A stretch of DNA of 64,000 nucleotides from Mycolicibacterium sp. BiH015 (GCF_027706845.1 NZ_JAQGCZ010000002.1:496001-560000); one strand, 5' to 3'; counted from the first letter of the stretch, positions 1 through 12,635 are shown. A program made the numbers and translations. Notes: generated from the letters alone by a model not told the origin.

Positions 1-2644
<2,644 letters not shown>

Positions 2645-2648
2645 GCGG

Positions 2649-3209
2649 TCAGCGCGGCGGGCTCGCAGCGGCGGTGTCGAGCTCGAGCAGCAGGTCCGCG
2701 GTCTGCCGCGTCAGCAGCCACGACCCGTCGGAGGGCGAGAACTCCATCGGATAGCGGAACTCGCTGCCCTGGGGGTTGGCCTGCTTGATGACCATCGTGG
2801 TGACGACATTGCCTGGCACAGCCTGTGACCATGCCAGGTCCCTCGCCTCGAAGGTCAGGGGCAGAGCCGCATTGTCGCGCAGCGCGATCGCGAAGCGGTC
2901 GAGGCCGGCACCCTCGTCGGGAGTGCCCTGTTCGATCAGCGTGATTTTTTGGTCGCCGGGAACTGCCGGATCGGCCAGCCGGGCCATCACGTCGGTCAGA
3001 GCGTTCGCGGGCGGAAGCGGAGGGCCGCCCGGAGAATCGGGAATCGGATCGGAGTGCCCGGCCGATGGCGTGGGCGCGGCTGTCGAGGACGGGGTGACTG
3101 CGGGAGGCTCGGGCTGACCACACCCACTCAGGAACCCGGACAGCCCGAGCGCCGCCACACCCAGTGTGGCGGCGCAACGGACTGAGAAGGGTGGACGCGC
3201 CGGCGTCAC
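2649..3209 (-). CDS. lppK: Lipoprotein LppK (Mtb12-like fold)
   Basis: A 186-residue lipoprotein matching Mtb Rv2116 (LppK) in position and size. The N-terminus has basic residues, a hydrophobic stretch and the lipobox LSGC (Cys about residue 30), so the mature protein should be lipid-anchored outside the membrane. A proline/serine/threonine linker follows, then a domain of about 110 residues. Patterns such as LADPAVPGDQKITLIEQGTP, LPLTFEARD and DGSWLLTRQTADLL align by eye with the Mtb12-like protein encoded next door, suggesting an old tandem duplication. Function is unknown. The start is a GTG. Confidence 0.85.
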   Translation of the reverse strand: MTPARPPFSVRCAATLGVAALGLSGFLSGCGQPEPPAVTPSSTAAPTPSAGHSDPIPDSPGGPPLPPANALTDVMARLADPAVPGDQKITLIEQGTPDEGAGLDRFAIALRDNAALPLTFEARDLAWSQAVPGNVVTTMVIKQANPQGSEFRYPMEFSPSDGSWLLTRQTADLLLELDTAAASPPR

Positions 3210-3226
3210 AGTTCTGTCAGAAGCGG

Positions 3227-3730
3227 TCAGCCACCGACGGCGCTGAGCAGCGCCAGGGCCGACTGCTTCGAGATCTGCCAGCCGGTCGGGCTCGGGCCCG
3301 CGACGAAGACGACGTTCTGGGAGGCCGCCGCGCCCGTCCGCGCGGTCGCGGTGACGCTCGCGGTGGCCACCGGGCCGTTCTGGTCGATGTTGGACACCAC
3401 GAAATTCAGCGGGAAGTAGCCCTGCGCGGCGGCATTGTTGTAGCTGTTGTCCGCGACCCTGGCCTCGATGCGGCCGAGGCCACCTTCGATGTAGGACCCC
3501 TTGCCACCTGCGAACGATCCCGGGCCGGCGAGCGCGCTCAGCGTCGTCACCAGCGGACCCTGGAGATCGGGAGCGGGAGCGGCAGGCAGCGGCGCACCGA
3601 ACGCGACGGGCGAGGCTGACGCGATCCCGGCACCGGTTGCAATCGAGGTCACACCCGCGGCTGCACCACCGACGAATGCGGCGGCTGCTGCCCCAGCGGT
3701 AAGGCTGGTAACGAGGGATTTCAGGGTCAC
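3227..3730 (-). CDS. Mtb12/CFP-2-like secreted low molecular weight antigen
   Basis: A 167-residue exported protein. The N-terminal 40 residues are a Sec-type signal with an alanine/glycine-rich core ending near ASASP. The mature part resembles the Mtb secreted antigen Mtb12 (Rv2376c): VAFGAPLPAAPAP, GKGSYIEGGLGRIEAR, GYFPLNFVVSNI, QNVVFVAGPSPTGWQIS and a terminal ALALLSAVGG. The GTG at 3730 has AAGG six bases upstream. It is divergent from mpa across 147 bases and upstream of lppK, its probable paralogue. The role is unknown; family members are abundant culture-filtrate proteins and T-cell antigens. A longer frame running antisense through mpa is not coding. Confidence 0.85.
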   Translation of the reverse strand: MTLKSLVTSLTAGAAAAAFVGGAAAGVTSIATGAGIASASPVAFGAPLPAAPAPDLQGPLVTTLSALAGPGSFAGGKGSYIEGGLGRIEARVADNSYNNAAAQGYFPLNFVVSNIDQNGPVATASVTATARTGAAASQNVVFVAGPSPTGWQISKQSALALLSAVGG

Positions 3731-3877
3731 GGCTGTCCTTCCGTTCTGCCGAACTGATCTACAGAGGCTAACAGTGTTGCTGGTGTGTCGAATTCCTAGA
3801 GCACACACAATGTCTGAATCGCCGGTAGCTTTGAAGTTGTTACCGCACCAACATCGGGTGTGGGAAAGGAGCTCAGC

Positions 3878-5725
3878 ATGAGTGAGTCCGAGCGTTCCGG
3901 AGCCTCTGACGCCTTTGGAACATCCCCTAGTAGCCACCTGTCCAGCGAAGACGCGGCAGAGCTCGAACAGCTGCGACGTGAGGCAGCGACCTTGCGAGAA
4001 CAGCTCGAGAATGCTGTTGGTTCCCAAAGCGGTTTGCGCAGTGCACGAGATGTTCACCAGCTCGAGGCGCGGATCGACTCTCTGGCCGCCCGGAACGCCA
4101 AACTGATGGACACCTTGAAAGAGGCGCGCCAGCAGTTGCTGGCGCTCCGGGAAGAGGTCGACCGGCTCGGTCAGCCGCCCAGCGGCTACGGCGTGCTGCT
4201 GGGCGTGCAGGACGACGACACGGTCGACGTGTTCACCTCGGGTCGCAAGATGCGGCTGACGTGCTCGCCCAACATCGACACCAAAGCGCTGAAGAAGGGC
4301 CAGACGGTTCGTCTGAACGAGGCGCTCACCGTCGTTGAGGCCGGCACCTACGAATCCGTGGGTGAGATCAGCACGCTTCGCGAGATCCTCGCCGACGGGC
4401 ACCGGGCCCTCGTGGTCGGCCACGCCGACGAGGAGCGCATCGTCTGGCTGGCCGAGCCCCTGGTCGCGGCCGAGCATCTGCCCGAGGATTCCTACGCCGA
4501 CGAGAACGATCTGACCGACGACCGGCCCCGCAAGTTGCGGCCCGGCGACTCGCTGCTCGTCGACACCAAGGCCGGTTACGCGTTCGAGCGGGTCCCCAAG
4601 GCCGAGGTCGAAGACCTCGTGCTCGAAGAGGTGCCCGACGTCAGCTACAACGACATCGGCGGGCTGGGTCGTCAGATCGAGCAGATCCGCGACGCGGTCG
4701 AGCTGCCGTTCCTGCACAAGGAGCTCTACCGGGAGTACTCGCTGCGGCCGCCCAAAGGTGTGCTGCTCTACGGTCCGCCCGGCTGCGGCAAGACGCTGAT
4801 CGCCAAGGCGGTCGCCAACTCGCTGGCCAAGAAGATGGCCGAGGTTCGTGGTGACGACGCCCGCGAGGCGAAGAGCTACTTCCTCAACATCAAGGGTCCC
4901 GAGCTGCTCAACAAGTTCGTCGGTGAGACCGAGCGTCACATCCGGCTGATCTTCCAGCGGGCCCGTGAGAAGGCCTCCGAAGGCACCCCGGTGATCGTGT
5001 TCTTCGACGAGATGGACTCGATCTTCCGCACCCGCGGCACGGGCGTGAGCTCCGACGTCGAAACGACCGTCGTCCCACAGCTTCTCAGTGAGATCGACGG
5101 TGTCGAGGGACTGGAGAACGTCATCGTCATCGGCGCCTCCAACCGTGAGGACATGATCGACCCGGCGATCCTGCGGCCCGGCCGCCTGGACGTCAAGATC
5201 AAGATCGAACGGCCCGATGCCGAGTCGGCGCAGGACATCTTCAGCAAGTACCTCACCGAGGATCTACCGATCCACGTCGACGATCTCGCCGAGTTCTCCG
5301 GCGACCGCTCAGCGACGATCAAGGCGATGATCGAGAAGGTCGTCGACCGGATGTATGCCGAGATCGACGACAACCGGTTCCTGGAGGTCACCTACGCCAA
5401 CGGTGACAAGGAAGTCATGTACTTCAAGGACTTCAACTCCGGCGCCATGATCCAGAACGTCGTGGACCGGGCCAAGAAGAACGCGATCAAGGCGGTGTTG
5501 GAGACCGGTCAGCCCGGTCTGCGCATCCAGCACCTGCTCGACTCGATCGTCGACGAGTTCGCCGAGAACGAGGATCTGCCCAACACCACGAATCCTGATG
5601 ACTGGGCCAGGATTTCGGGCAAGAAGGGCGAGCGGATCGTCTACATCCGTACCCTCGTCACCGGCAAGTCGTCGAGTGCCAGCAGGGCGATTGACACCGA
5701 GTCCAACCTCGGGCAGTACCTCTAA
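3878..5725 (+). CDS. mpa: Proteasomal ATPase Mpa (ARC)
   Basis: A 615-residue hexameric AAA+ unfoldase that recognises pupylated proteins and threads them into the 20S proteasome. An N-terminal coiled coil (about residues 25-85, which binds Pup) is followed by OB domains. The ATPase has Walker A GPPGCGKT, Walker [10 protein letters not shown] and the sensor stretch [15 protein letters not shown]. The C-terminus is GQYL, the motif that docks into the alpha ring. The ATG at 3878 has AAAGGAG at ideal spacing; an in-frame GTG six codons upstream is less likely. Near-identity to Mtb Rv2115c leaves little doubt. It is transcribed away from the Mtb12-like gene and ends at a strong hairpin. Confidence 0.98.
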   Translation: MSESERSGASDAFGTSPSSHLSSEDAAELEQLRREAATLREQLENAVGSQSGLRSARDVHQLEARIDSLAARNAKLMDTLKEARQQLLALREEVDRLGQPPSGYGVLLGVQDDDTVDVFTSGRKMRLTCSPNIDTKALKKGQTVRLNEALTVVEAGTYESVGEISTLREILADGHRALVVGHADEERIVWLAEPLVAAEHLPEDSYADENDLTDDRPRKLRPGDSLLVDTKAGYAFERVPKAEVEDLVLEEVPDVSYNDIGGLGRQIEQIRDAVELPFLHKELYREYSLRPPKGVLLYGPPGCGKTLIAKAVANSLAKKMAEVRGDDAREAKSYFLNIKGPELLNKFVGETERHIRLIFQRAREKASEGTPVIVFFDEMDSIFRTRGTGVSSDVETTVVPQLLSEIDGVEGLENVIVIGASNREDMIDPAILRPGRLDVKIKIERPDAESAQDIFSKYLTEDLPIHVDDLAEFSGDRSATIKAMIEKVVDRMYAEIDDNRFLEVTYANGDKEVMYFKDFNSGAMIQNVVDRAKKNAIKAVLETGQPGLRIQHLLDSIVDEFAENEDLPNTTNPDDWARISGKKGERIVYIRTLVTGKSSSASRAIDTESNLGQYL

Positions 5726-5732
5726 CCGGGAG

Positions 5733-5762
5733 CCGGGTCCGAGGTGATCGCCTCGGACCCGG
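5733..5762 (+). terminator. Strong hairpin after mpa
   Basis: A perfect 12-bp inverted repeat, CCGGGTCCGAGG and its complement separated by six bases, begins seven bases after the mpa stop. There is no clear T-run after it, as is usual for mycobacterial intrinsic terminators. It probably ends or stabilises the mpa transcript. Confidence 0.7.
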
Positions 5763-5852
5763 ATTCGGCACGGACTGTTCACATCCCTGACTTCGTCGTG
5801 TCATCTGGCGCGCGTATTTTTCGCGCCAAAGTCATCACGATCAGGGAGCCTC

Positions 5853-6170
5853 ATGAAGAGCTATGCCGCACGCGTCCTCGCCGTGTCGTCTCTGTTGTTC
5901 GCGACGGCGGTGGGCGCCGCAAGCCCCGCGATGGCCGACGAGTGGAAGATGCCCGACGTCGAGGGCGAGCTTCTCCAGAGTGCGACGGACGCCGTCCTGG
6001 AGGCCAGCGAGGGCGCCGTCTCCCCGGAGACGTCGGTTGCGTCGGGACCGCCCTTCGAGCAGATCAACCTCACCTATTGGGAGGTGTGCTCGCAGTCGCC
6101 AGAGGCCGGCGAAGAGGTCTCCGGCGACACTCCGCCCGAGCTTGAGGTGGCGCGACCCAATCAGTGCTGA
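5853..6170 (+). CDS. Small secreted PASTA-like protein
   Basis: A 105-residue protein with a Sec signal (basic MKSYAAR, hydrophobic core, AMA cleavage region near residue 28). The mature part reads DEWKMPDVEGELLQSATDAV, then VCSQSPEAGEEVSGDTPPEL and a final NQC. This is the pattern of one PASTA repeat: a PDVEG opening, a helix, then the P-x-AG strand. It is probably an extracellular or cell-wall protein; its two cysteines could form a disulphide. AGGGAG lies five bases before the ATG. It converges with the 6171 gene with no gap. The function is not known. Confidence 0.75.
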   Translation: MKSYAARVLAVSSLLFATAVGAASPAMADEWKMPDVEGELLQSATDAVLEASEGAVSPETSVASGPPFEQINLTYWEVCSQSPEAGEEVSGDTPPELEVARPNQC

Positions 6171-6773
6171 TCACGCCAGCAGCGAATAGCTGTTCGCGAG
6201 ATCGTCCTGCAGCACGCTGGCCTTCACCGTCGTGGTGTCCACTCGCAACGGCTCATCCAGCGTGCGGGTCCGGTAGCTCCATCCGTCGGGCAGCGTAAGC
6301 CTGGAGGCCAGGTCGGGCAGGTCGTCCAGTGTCAGGTTCGGTTCGACGGTCTGGCTGTAGGTCTGCATGACCCATTGGCGGCCCTCGGCGTCGACGAGTT
6401 CGAACACCGGGCTTCCTGCGTCGTAGATGAACGCGGCTCGTCGGTCGACCCGGTTGACCGAATACGGCGAAGGATTCATCGACGACAAGGCGACCGTCGC
6501 CTGCCGCAGCATTTCGATGCCGCCGAACGTCTCCCGCTCGGTCTCGGTGCCGCCGTCTTTCTCGATGTGGCTCATCAGCCAGTAGCGCGGCCCGTTGAGC
6601 AGCGCGGCGACCGCGTGGTGTTCGGCCGCGATGGCCTGCGCGTCGAGTTTCGTCCACAGTTCAGCGGGGCAGTCGTTGAGCGGATAGGTGTTGTAGACGG
6701 TTGCCTGCGGGCCGGTGTCGTCCACATGCACGAGGAGGACCTCGCCGTAGCGCTTACCGAACACGTTGGTCAC
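6171..6773 (-). CDS. Conserved hypothetical protein (Rv2114-like)
   Basis: A 200-residue soluble protein with no signal peptide or membrane segment, in the position of Mtb Rv2114. No catalytic motif was recognised. Visible landmarks are EVLLVHVDDTGPQATVYNTY near the N-terminus and GRQWVMQTYSQ in the second half. The GTG start overlaps the stop of the upstream membrane gene by four bases. The conserved pairing with that membrane family suggests the two proteins work together at the membrane, but this is only inferred from linkage. Confidence 0.75.
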   Translation of the reverse strand: MTNVFGKRYGEVLLVHVDDTGPQATVYNTYPLNDCPAELWTKLDAQAIAAEHHAVAALLNGPRYWLMSHIEKDGGTETERETFGGIEMLRQATVALSSMNPSPYSVNRVDRRAAFIYDAGSPVFELVDAEGRQWVMQTYSQTVEPNLTLDDLPDLASRLTLPDGWSYRTRTLDEPLRVDTTTVKASVLQDDLANSYSLLA

Positions 6774-7948
6774 GACGTGAATGTAGCCCGTCGCTCGATC
6801 TCAAGGTAGGCATCGCGCCCGGCCAGGCTGACCGCGACGTCGTCGATCAGCGGTTCGAAGAAGCGCTGGCGATAGAGCGGGTCGACGCTGGTGCTCACCG
6901 TGAAGTACAGCCCGGACAGCACCGCGACGAACAGCGAGGTGTGCACGACGGTCTGCGGTATCGGGATGTGGACACCGAACCACGTTCCGGCACAGGGGGG
7001 CTCGCCGACTGCGCACATCTGCTCGGCCGACCACAGGACGGTGACGTCGTCGGGGATCGCGATGATCCCGAGAGCCAGGAAGAACGCGAAGAGCCCGGCG
7101 GTGAACAGCACGACCTGGATCGCCTGCGACACCACCATGACGGCCACGACGTTCATCTGCTCGGCCTTCGACAACGGTGTGCGGGTGGCCGGATCGGCGG
7201 GTAGCGACTCCAGTGGCGTACCGGCCAGCAGCGCGTGGGGATCCTGACGCTCGGATCGGTCCTGGCGCAGGGCCCTGACCTCGTCGCGGATCGTGGCGAC
7301 CATGAAGAACAACGCCACGGCACTGAGGAAACCGATTGTCTGCCAGAGCCTTTCGCGACTCATGCGGGCCGCCAGCTGCCACAGCTCACCGGTGAAGTAC
7401 ACGACCACCGTCAGCATCAGAAGCGGCAGGGCGCGGCTCATCAGTGTGCCCAGCGCACCCAGTTGCAGCCACGCGAACCGGAAGGCCCACAACGCGATCG
7501 AGCCGAACCCCAGGTAGGTCAGCCAGATCGCCAGCAGCGATATCACGACGAAGATCGGCGCCTCGGTGGCGGCGGCCTGCGACCATCCGCTCACGGTCAG
7601 CGGCATGACCACCACGAAGATCGCCATCACCAGAACCGCTGCCCAGCGGCGCAGCGCCTCGCCGACCCGCGTGCCCAGCCGATGCAGGATCTCCAGGACG
7701 AAGGGCGCCGCGACGAGCACCACCGCGATCGCGCCCAGCCTGGCCGCATACCCGTAGTCGGGTTCGTCGCCCGTCAGGTCGGCCGCGAGCATGGTCAGCG
7801 CGGTGAGCGCGCCGACCGCACTGACCATCGGCGCCGACCGCCGGACGAGCTTGCGGGCCCGGACCCGACGGGTGAGCACCAGAGGCAGGCCCCGATGCAG
7901 GAACCAGTCGTGGATCGGCCGCAGCCCCTCCGGCTTCGCCGCGCTCAT
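6770..7948 (-). CDS. Integral membrane protein (Rv2113-like), copy 2
   Basis: A 392-residue protein with roughly eight to nine hydrophobic helices and short basic cytoplasmic ends, matching Mtb Rv2113. The N-terminal FLHRGLPLVL is shared with the neighbouring upstream gene ([10 protein letters not shown]). So are RSAP ahead of helix 1, a central [22 protein letters not shown] helix, [26 protein letters not shown], and a late [22 protein letters not shown] segment. The two are tandem paralogues. The ATG overlaps the preceding stop by four bases. No transporter signature was recognised; the function is unknown. Confidence 0.8.
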   Translation of the reverse strand: MSAAKPEGLRPIHDWFLHRGLPLVLTRRVRARKLVRRSAPMVSAVGALTALTMLAADLTGDEPDYGYAARLGAIAVVLVAAPFVLEILHRLGTRVGEALRRWAAVLVMAIFVVVMPLTVSGWSQAAATEAPIFVVISLLAIWLTYLGFGSIALWAFRFAWLQLGALGTLMSRALPLLMLTVVVYFTGELWQLAARMSRERLWQTIGFLSAVALFFMVATIRDEVRALRQDRSERQDPHALLAGTPLESLPADPATRTPLSKAEQMNVVAVMVVSQAIQVVLFTAGLFAFFLALGIIAIPDDVTVLWSAEQMCAVGEPPCAGTWFGVHIPIPQTVVHTSLFVAVLSGLYFTVSTSVDPLYRQRFFEPLIDDVAVSLAGRDAYLEIERRATFTS

Positions 7949-9108
7949 TGCCCGGCCGTCACGGTGCGGTAGCGGTCGCGGGCCACCAGGGTGAGCCGCA
8001 GATCCTCGAGCAGGGGGTCGAGGAACTGCGCCCGGTACTCCTTGTCGCCGACGGCACGCGCGGCCAGGTACATGAACGTCAGCGCGACGAGGAACATCGT
8101 GATCTGGATCAGCGCGTTGGGCACCGGCAGCGTCATACCGAGGAAATGGCCGTCCAACGACGCGTTGGTGGTCAATGCGGCCAGCAACTCCGGGCTGATC
8201 AGAATCAGGCCGAGGGTGAGGAACAGCAGACCTGTCACCACCGAGACCGTGAGCACCTGGACGATCTGCGACATCGCCAGCACGAAAACCACGTTGAGCC
8301 GCTCCGGTTTGGACAGCGGCACCCGCCGCGGGCGGTCCGGCATCGCCGCGAACGGAGTCCCGGCCAGCTGTTCGGCGTCCTCGGGCCGCTTGGCATCAGG
8401 CCGCAGAATCGGACGTACCCGGCTCAGGGTTCCCGAGACCAGGAACGCGACAGCGATGAGCATCAGGAAGATCAACCCCAGCCAGAGCCGGGGACGGCTG
8501 ATGATGCCCGCCATCGTCCAGACCGGCCCGTTGAAGAAGACCAGAACCGTCAGCAGCATCACCGGCAGGGCACCGAGAAGCAGGTTTCCGATGGATGCAA
8601 GGTTGCTCAGAGTCATCCGGATCGCCCAGCCCAGAATCGCGCCGACTCCCGTTGCGGTACAGACGAATATCAGCACCACGACGATGAGCTCGGCGACCAG
8701 GTCGGCGAAGACACGAGCGCTGGGGCCCGCATAGATGCTGCCGACAGTCGAGATGGCCAGCGACGCCGAGGACACCGTCGCACGCAGCCGTGCGTCATCG
8801 GTGCGCGACACGAACCAGCCGATCAGCCCGGCGAGGGGGACGACGAGCAGTAGGACCGCGATCACGAACCATTCGGTTCGTGTCGGCGCGCCGTTGATGT
8901 CGACCGTGTATTCACCGGTCACGCCGACGACGAACATCGAGAACGTCATCATCACGGCGAGTCCTGCAAGGGTGGGCGCCGACCGCGTCCATACCCGTGT
9001 CACCAGGACACCTGGGCGCAGCACGGCGGGCAGGCCGTGCCGGAGAAACCAGCGCTCGGCCGCGAGCCTGTCCGCGGTCTTGGGGGTCTCTGCTTTCTTC
9101 GAGGCCAT
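7945..9108 (-). CDS. Integral membrane protein (Rv2113-like), copy 1
   Basis: A 387-residue polytopic membrane protein, paralogous to the gene that follows it. A charged N-terminal stretch ([14 protein letters not shown]) precedes [10 protein letters not shown] and the first helix. A long loop rich in charged residues in the middle contains [20 protein letters not shown]. It is the first gene of a three-gene operon with four-base overlaps throughout, divergent from dop across 58 bases. In Mtb, as I recall, only one such gene is present here, so this copy is either lost there or duplicated here. Unknown function. Confidence 0.8.
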   Translation of the reverse strand: MASKKAETPKTADRLAAERWFLRHGLPAVLRPGVLVTRVWTRSAPTLAGLAVMMTFSMFVVGVTGEYTVDINGAPTRTEWFVIAVLLLVVPLAGLIGWFVSRTDDARLRATVSSASLAISTVGSIYAGPSARVFADLVAELIVVVLIFVCTATGVGAILGWAIRMTLSNLASIGNLLLGALPVMLLTVLVFFNGPVWTMAGIISRPRLWLGLIFLMLIAVAFLVSGTLSRVRPILRPDAKRPEDAEQLAGTPFAAMPDRPRRVPLSKPERLNVVFVLAMSQIVQVLTVSVVTGLLFLTLGLILISPELLAALTTNASLDGHFLGMTLPVPNALIQITMFLVALTFMYLAARAVGDKEYRAQFLDPLLEDLRLTLVARDRYRTVTAGQ

Positions 9109-9153
9109 AGCGGGTAAATCTCACCACGCGAGAGGGCCCGCCGCGCGGACCTT

Positions 9154-9159
9154 TACGCT
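9154..9159 (+). promoter_or_regulatory. -10 box for leaderless dop mRNA
   Basis: TACGCT fits the mycobacterial TANNNT -10 consensus and lies exactly seven bases before the dop ATG. Transcription should therefore start at or next to the A of the start codon, giving a leaderless message. This also supports the chosen start over longer upstream open frame. Confidence 0.6.
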
Positions 9160-9166
9160 GGTCGGT

Positions 9167-10675
9167 ATGCAACGGATCATCGGAACAGAGGTCGAGTACG
9201 GCATTTCGTCGCCGTCCGATCCGACCGCGAATCCGATCCTGACGTCGACCCAGGCGGTGCTGGCCTATGCCGCGGCCGCGGGCATCCAGCGTGCCAAGCG
9301 CACCCGGTGGGACTACGAGGTGGAGTCACCGCTGCGCGACGCCCGCGGTTTCGATCTGAGCCGGTCGTCGGGACCGCCACCCGTCGTCGACGCCGACGAG
9401 GTCGGTGCGGCGAACATGATCCTGACCAACGGTGCTCGTCTCTACGTCGACCACGCCCACCCCGAGTACTCCGCGCCGGAATGCACGGACCCGATGGACG
9501 CGGTCATCTGGGACAAGGCGGGGGAGCGCGTCATGGAGGCCGCGGCGCGTCACGTCGCGAGCGTGCCCGGCGCGGCGAAGCTCCAGCTCTACAAGAACAA
9601 CGTCGACGGCAAGGGCGCGTCCTACGGCTCGCACGAGAACTATTTGATGAGCCGTCAGACGCCGTTCTCGGCCGTCATCGCGGGGCTGACCCCGTTCATG
9701 GTGTCCCGCCAGGTGGTCACCGGTTCGGGCCGGGTCGGGATCGGTCCTTCCGGCGACGAGCCCGGCTTCCAGCTCTCGCAGCGCTCGGACTACATCGAGG
9801 TCGAGGTCGGTCTGGAGACCACGCTCAAGCGCGGCATCATCAACACCCGCGACGAACCGCACGCCGACGCCGACAAGTACCGCAGGCTGCACGTCATCAT
9901 CGGCGACGCCAACCTCGCCGAGACCTCGACCTACCTCAAGCTCGGCACCACATCGCTGGTGCTCGACCTGATCGAGGAAGGGCCCCAGATCGGGGTCGAC
10001 CTCACCGACCTGGCGCTCGCTCGCCCGGTGCACGCGGTCCACGTCGTCTCGCGCGATCCGTCCCTGCGCGCCACCGTCGCGCTCGCCGACGGACGGGAGA
10101 TGACCGCACTCGCGCTGCAGCGGATCTACCTCGACCGCGTCGCCAAGCTCGTCGACAGCCGCGATCCGGACCCGCGCGCCTCCCATGTGCTGGAGACCTG
10201 GGCGCATGTCCTGGATCTGCTCGAGCGTGACCCGATGGAGTGTGCGGACCTGCTGGACTGGCCCGCCAAGCTGCGCCTGCTGGAGGGTTTCCGCCAACGC
10301 GAGAACCTCGGCTGGAATGCTCCCCGGCTGCATCTGGTCGACCTGCAGTACTCCGACGTGCGGCTCGACAAGGGACTCTACAACCGGCTGGTGGCTCGGG
10401 GCTCGATGAAGAGGCTGGTCACCGAACAGCAGGTGCTCGACGCCGTGGACAATCCACCGACCGACACCCGCGCGTACTTCCGGGGCGAGTGCCTGAGGCG
10501 CTTCGGAGCCGACATCGCCGCGGCGAGCTGGGACTCGGTGATCTTCGACCTGGGCGGCGACTCGCTGGTGCGCATCCCGACTTTGGAGCCGCTGCGGGGC
10601 AGCAAGTCACACGTCGGGGCGCTGCTGGACTCCGTCGACAGCGCTGTCGAACTGGTCGAACAGTTGACGACCTGA
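9167..10675 (+). CDS. dop: Deamidase/depupylase Dop
   Basis: A 502-residue member of the carboxylate-amine ligase (glutamine synthetase-like) fold. It deamidates the C-terminal Gln of Pup to Glu, making it ligatable, and also removes Pup from substrates. The ATP/metal site opens with IGTEVEYG. Between about residues 40 and 78 lies the Dop-specific loop ([20 protein letters not shown] and following residues) that PafA lacks. Further family blocks are [35 protein letters not shown] and [17 protein letters not shown]. It heads the dop-pup-prcB-prcA cluster and matches Mtb Rv2112c. Confidence 0.97.
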   Translation: MQRIIGTEVEYGISSPSDPTANPILTSTQAVLAYAAAAGIQRAKRTRWDYEVESPLRDARGFDLSRSSGPPPVVDADEVGAANMILTNGARLYVDHAHPEYSAPECTDPMDAVIWDKAGERVMEAAARHVASVPGAAKLQLYKNNVDGKGASYGSHENYLMSRQTPFSAVIAGLTPFMVSRQVVTGSGRVGIGPSGDEPGFQLSQRSDYIEVEVGLETTLKRGIINTRDEPHADADKYRRLHVIIGDANLAETSTYLKLGTTSLVLDLIEEGPQIGVDLTDLALARPVHAVHVVSRDPSLRATVALADGREMTALALQRIYLDRVAKLVDSRDPDPRASHVLETWAHVLDLLERDPMECADLLDWPAKLRLLEGFRQRENLGWNAPRLHLVDLQYSDVRLDKGLYNRLVARGSMKRLVTEQQVLDAVDNPPTDTRAYFRGECLRRFGADIAAASWDSVIFDLGGDSLVRIPTLEPLRGSKSHVGALLDSVDSAVELVEQLTT

Positions 10676-10780
10676 TCGAGCTATCCCCAGCAATCCCGGC
10701 ACCGCCCGGTAGTGTGGTGAGACCGGGGGGCAGACGGTCGAATGCCCGCAAGGGTGAGAAGACTTACGCAGGAGGCGGCG

Positions 10781-10975
10781 ATGGCTCAGGAGCAGACCAA
10801 GCGTGGCGGCGGAGGCGGCGATGACGACGACCTCTCCGGCAACTCGGGCGCCGGTCAAGAGCGCCGTGAAAAGCTTGCCGAGGAGACGGACGACCTGCTG
10901 GACGAAATCGATGACGTCCTTGAGGAGAACGCCGAGGACTTCGTGCGTGCATACGTGCAGAAGGGTGGACAGTGA
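10781..10975 (+). CDS. pup: Prokaryotic ubiquitin-like protein Pup
   Basis: A 64-residue, intrinsically disordered protein modifier. It starts [17 protein letters not shown]. The Mpa-binding helix region is [22 protein letters not shown], and the end is KGGQ. The C-terminal Gln means Dop must deamidate it before PafA can join it to substrate lysines. The ATG has GGAGG at ideal spacing, so unlike dop it has a leader. A TAGTGT at 10710-10715 may be its own -10. The stop overlaps the prcB GTG by four bases. Its identity to Mtb Rv2111c is obvious. Confidence 0.99.
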   Translation: MAQEQTKRGGGGGDDDDLSGNSGAGQERREKLAEETDDLLDEIDDVLEENAEDFVRAYVQKGGQ

Positions 10976-11880
10976 CCTGGCCGGATCGAGATAAGTCCGC
11001 CTTTCCGTCCGCTCTACCCGGCGCTTTTGCTGCGCCGTCGGCCATGTCTCATGGCGGCGTGAATCCGTCCTCGTTTTCGGACTTCCTGCGCCACCAGGCG
11101 CCCCACCTGCTTCCCGGCTCCGGCGGCGGCCCGGTACCGACGGATGCGGTGCCGCACGGCACCACGATCGTCGCGCTGAAGTTTCCCGGCGGAGTGGTGA
11201 TGGCCGGTGACCGCCGCGCCACGCAGGGGCACATGATCGCCAGCCGCGACGTGCAGAAGGTGTACATCACAGATGATTACACCGTCACCGGCATCGCAGG
11301 CACCGCCGCGATCGCCGTCGAATTCGCGCGGCTGTATGCGGTGGAACTGGAGCATTACGAGAAGCTCGAGGGTGTTGCGCTGACGTTCGCCGGCAAGGTG
11401 AACAGGCTCGCGACGATGGTGCGCGGGAACCTCGGGGCCGCTCTGCAGGGCTTCGTCGCGCTGCCACTTCTCGCCGGTTACGACCTCGACGATCCGAATC
11501 CCGAGGGGGCGGGCCGCATCGTGTCGTTCGACGCGGCGGGCGGTCACAACCTGGAGGAAGAGGGGTATCAGTCGGTGGGTTCCGGCTCGATCTTCGCCAA
11601 ATCCTCGATGAAGAAGCTTTACTCTCAGGTCCGCGACGCCGACTCGGCGCTGCGGGTCGCGATCGAGTCGCTCTACGATGCCGCCGACGACGATTCCGCG
11701 ACCGGCGGACCGGATCTGGTGCGGGGCATTTTCCCGACGGCGGTCGTGATCAACGCCGACGGCGCCGCCGAGATCTCTGAGCAGCAGATCGCCGCGCTGT
11801 GCCGAGAGATCATCGAGAGTCGTTCGCGGGCAGATACTTTCGGGCCGGATGCCGAGCCCGTTCGAGGTGACGAGCTGTGA
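10972..11880 (+). CDS. prcB: 20S proteasome beta subunit PrcB
   Basis: A 302-residue precursor of the catalytic proteasome subunit. A propeptide of 63 residues ends PHG, and autocleavage exposes Thr64 of [11 protein letters not shown] as the N-terminal nucleophile. Further active-site residues are in GVVMAGDRR and the Lys of VQKVYITDD. The C-terminal region carries [17 protein letters not shown], as in Mtb Rv2110c. The propeptide is slightly longer than in Mtb. It is translated from a GTG that overlaps pup by four bases and is itself overlapped four bases by prcA, so subunits should be made in matched amounts. Confidence 0.97.
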   Translation: MTWPDRDKSAFPSALPGAFAAPSAMSHGGVNPSSFSDFLRHQAPHLLPGSGGGPVPTDAVPHGTTIVALKFPGGVVMAGDRRATQGHMIASRDVQKVYITDDYTVTGIAGTAAIAVEFARLYAVELEHYEKLEGVALTFAGKVNRLATMVRGNLGAALQGFVALPLLAGYDLDDPNPEGAGRIVSFDAAGGHNLEEEGYQSVGSGSIFAKSSMKKLYSQVRDADSALRVAIESLYDAADDDSATGGPDLVRGIFPTAVVINADGAAEISEQQIAALCREIIESRSRADTFGPDAEPVRGDEL

Positions 11881-12623
11881 GTTTTCCGTATTTCATCTCA
11901 CCCGAGCAGGCGATGCGCGAGCGTTCGGAGCTTGCGCGTAAAGGGATCTCCCGCGGCCGCAGCGTGATCGCGCTCGCCTATGCCGACGGTGTGCTGTTCG
12001 TCGCGGAGAACCCGTCGCGGTCGTTGCAGAAGGTGAGCGAACTCTACGACCGCGTGGGTTTCGCCGCCGTCGGCCGGTTCAACGAGTTCAACAACCTGCG
12101 CAGCGGCGGGATACGGTTCGCCGACACGCAGGGCTATGCCTACTCGCGCCGCGATGTGACGGGCCGTCAGTTGGCCAACGTGTACGCCCAGACGCTGGGC
12201 ACGATCTTCACCGAGCAGGCCAAGCCGTACGAGGTCGAACTGTGCGTGGCCGAGGTCGCGCATTACGGCGAGACGAAAGCGCCTGAGCTCTACCGGATCA
12301 CCTATGACGGGTCCATCGCCGACGAACCCCACTTCGTGGTGATGGGCGGCACCACCGAACCGATCACGACCGCGCTCAACGGGTCCTACACCGAGAACGC
12401 GAGCCTCGGTGATGCGGTGTCGATCGCGGTGGCAGCGCTGGGCGCCGGCGGCAACGGTGCGGAAGCGCGGACGCTGGGCCCGTCGACCCTCGAGGTGGCG
12501 ATCCTGGATGCGAACCGGCCCCGCCGGGCGTTCCGCCGTATCACAGGGGCGGCTTTGGAAGCGCTGCTGCCCGCCCCCGCCGAAAAGTCGGCCGAAGCCG
12601 GCGACAACACGCCCGCCGAGTAA
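11877..12623 (+). CDS. prcA: 20S proteasome alpha subunit PrcA
   Basis: A 248-residue non-catalytic alpha subunit that forms the outer heptameric rings. The N-terminal [20 protein letters not shown] forms the gate and the assembly helix, followed by [20 protein letters not shown]. The C-terminal tail is acidic and disordered ([13 protein letters not shown]). It corresponds to Mtb Rv2109c. The GTG start overlaps prcB by four bases. A long hairpin follows about 12 bases after the stop, closing the operon. Confidence 0.97.
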   Translation: MSFPYFISPEQAMRERSELARKGISRGRSVIALAYADGVLFVAENPSRSLQKVSELYDRVGFAAVGRFNEFNNLRSGGIRFADTQGYAYSRRDVTGRQLANVYAQTLGTIFTEQAKPYEVELCVAEVAHYGETKAPELYRITYDGSIADEPHFVVMGGTTEPITTALNGSYTENASLGDAVSIAVAALGAGGNGAEARTLGPSTLEVAILDANRPRRAFRRITGAALEALLPAPAEKSAEAGDNTPAE

Positions 12624-12635
12624 CTCCTTTCCGCG

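Noticed and set aside
3811..3831. A TGTC...TAGCTT arrangement upstream of mpa resembling the PafBC-dependent RecA-independent damage promoter
   Set aside because: The spacing between the TGTC and TA elements is one base short of the consensus as I remember it and the second half of the first element does not fit.
3227..4939. A 570-codon open frame on the minus strand, running antisense through mpa into the Mtb12-like gene
   Set aside because: Only the last 167 codons resemble a protein family and have a signal peptide. The rest mirrors the strongly conserved mpa reading frame and is a high-GC artefact.
9307..10230. Alternative-frame ORFs of 200-335 codons inside dop, pafA, cobL and cobN
   Set aside because: They are arginine- or proline-rich shadows of genuine genes produced by high GC content, without family motifs or ribosome sites.
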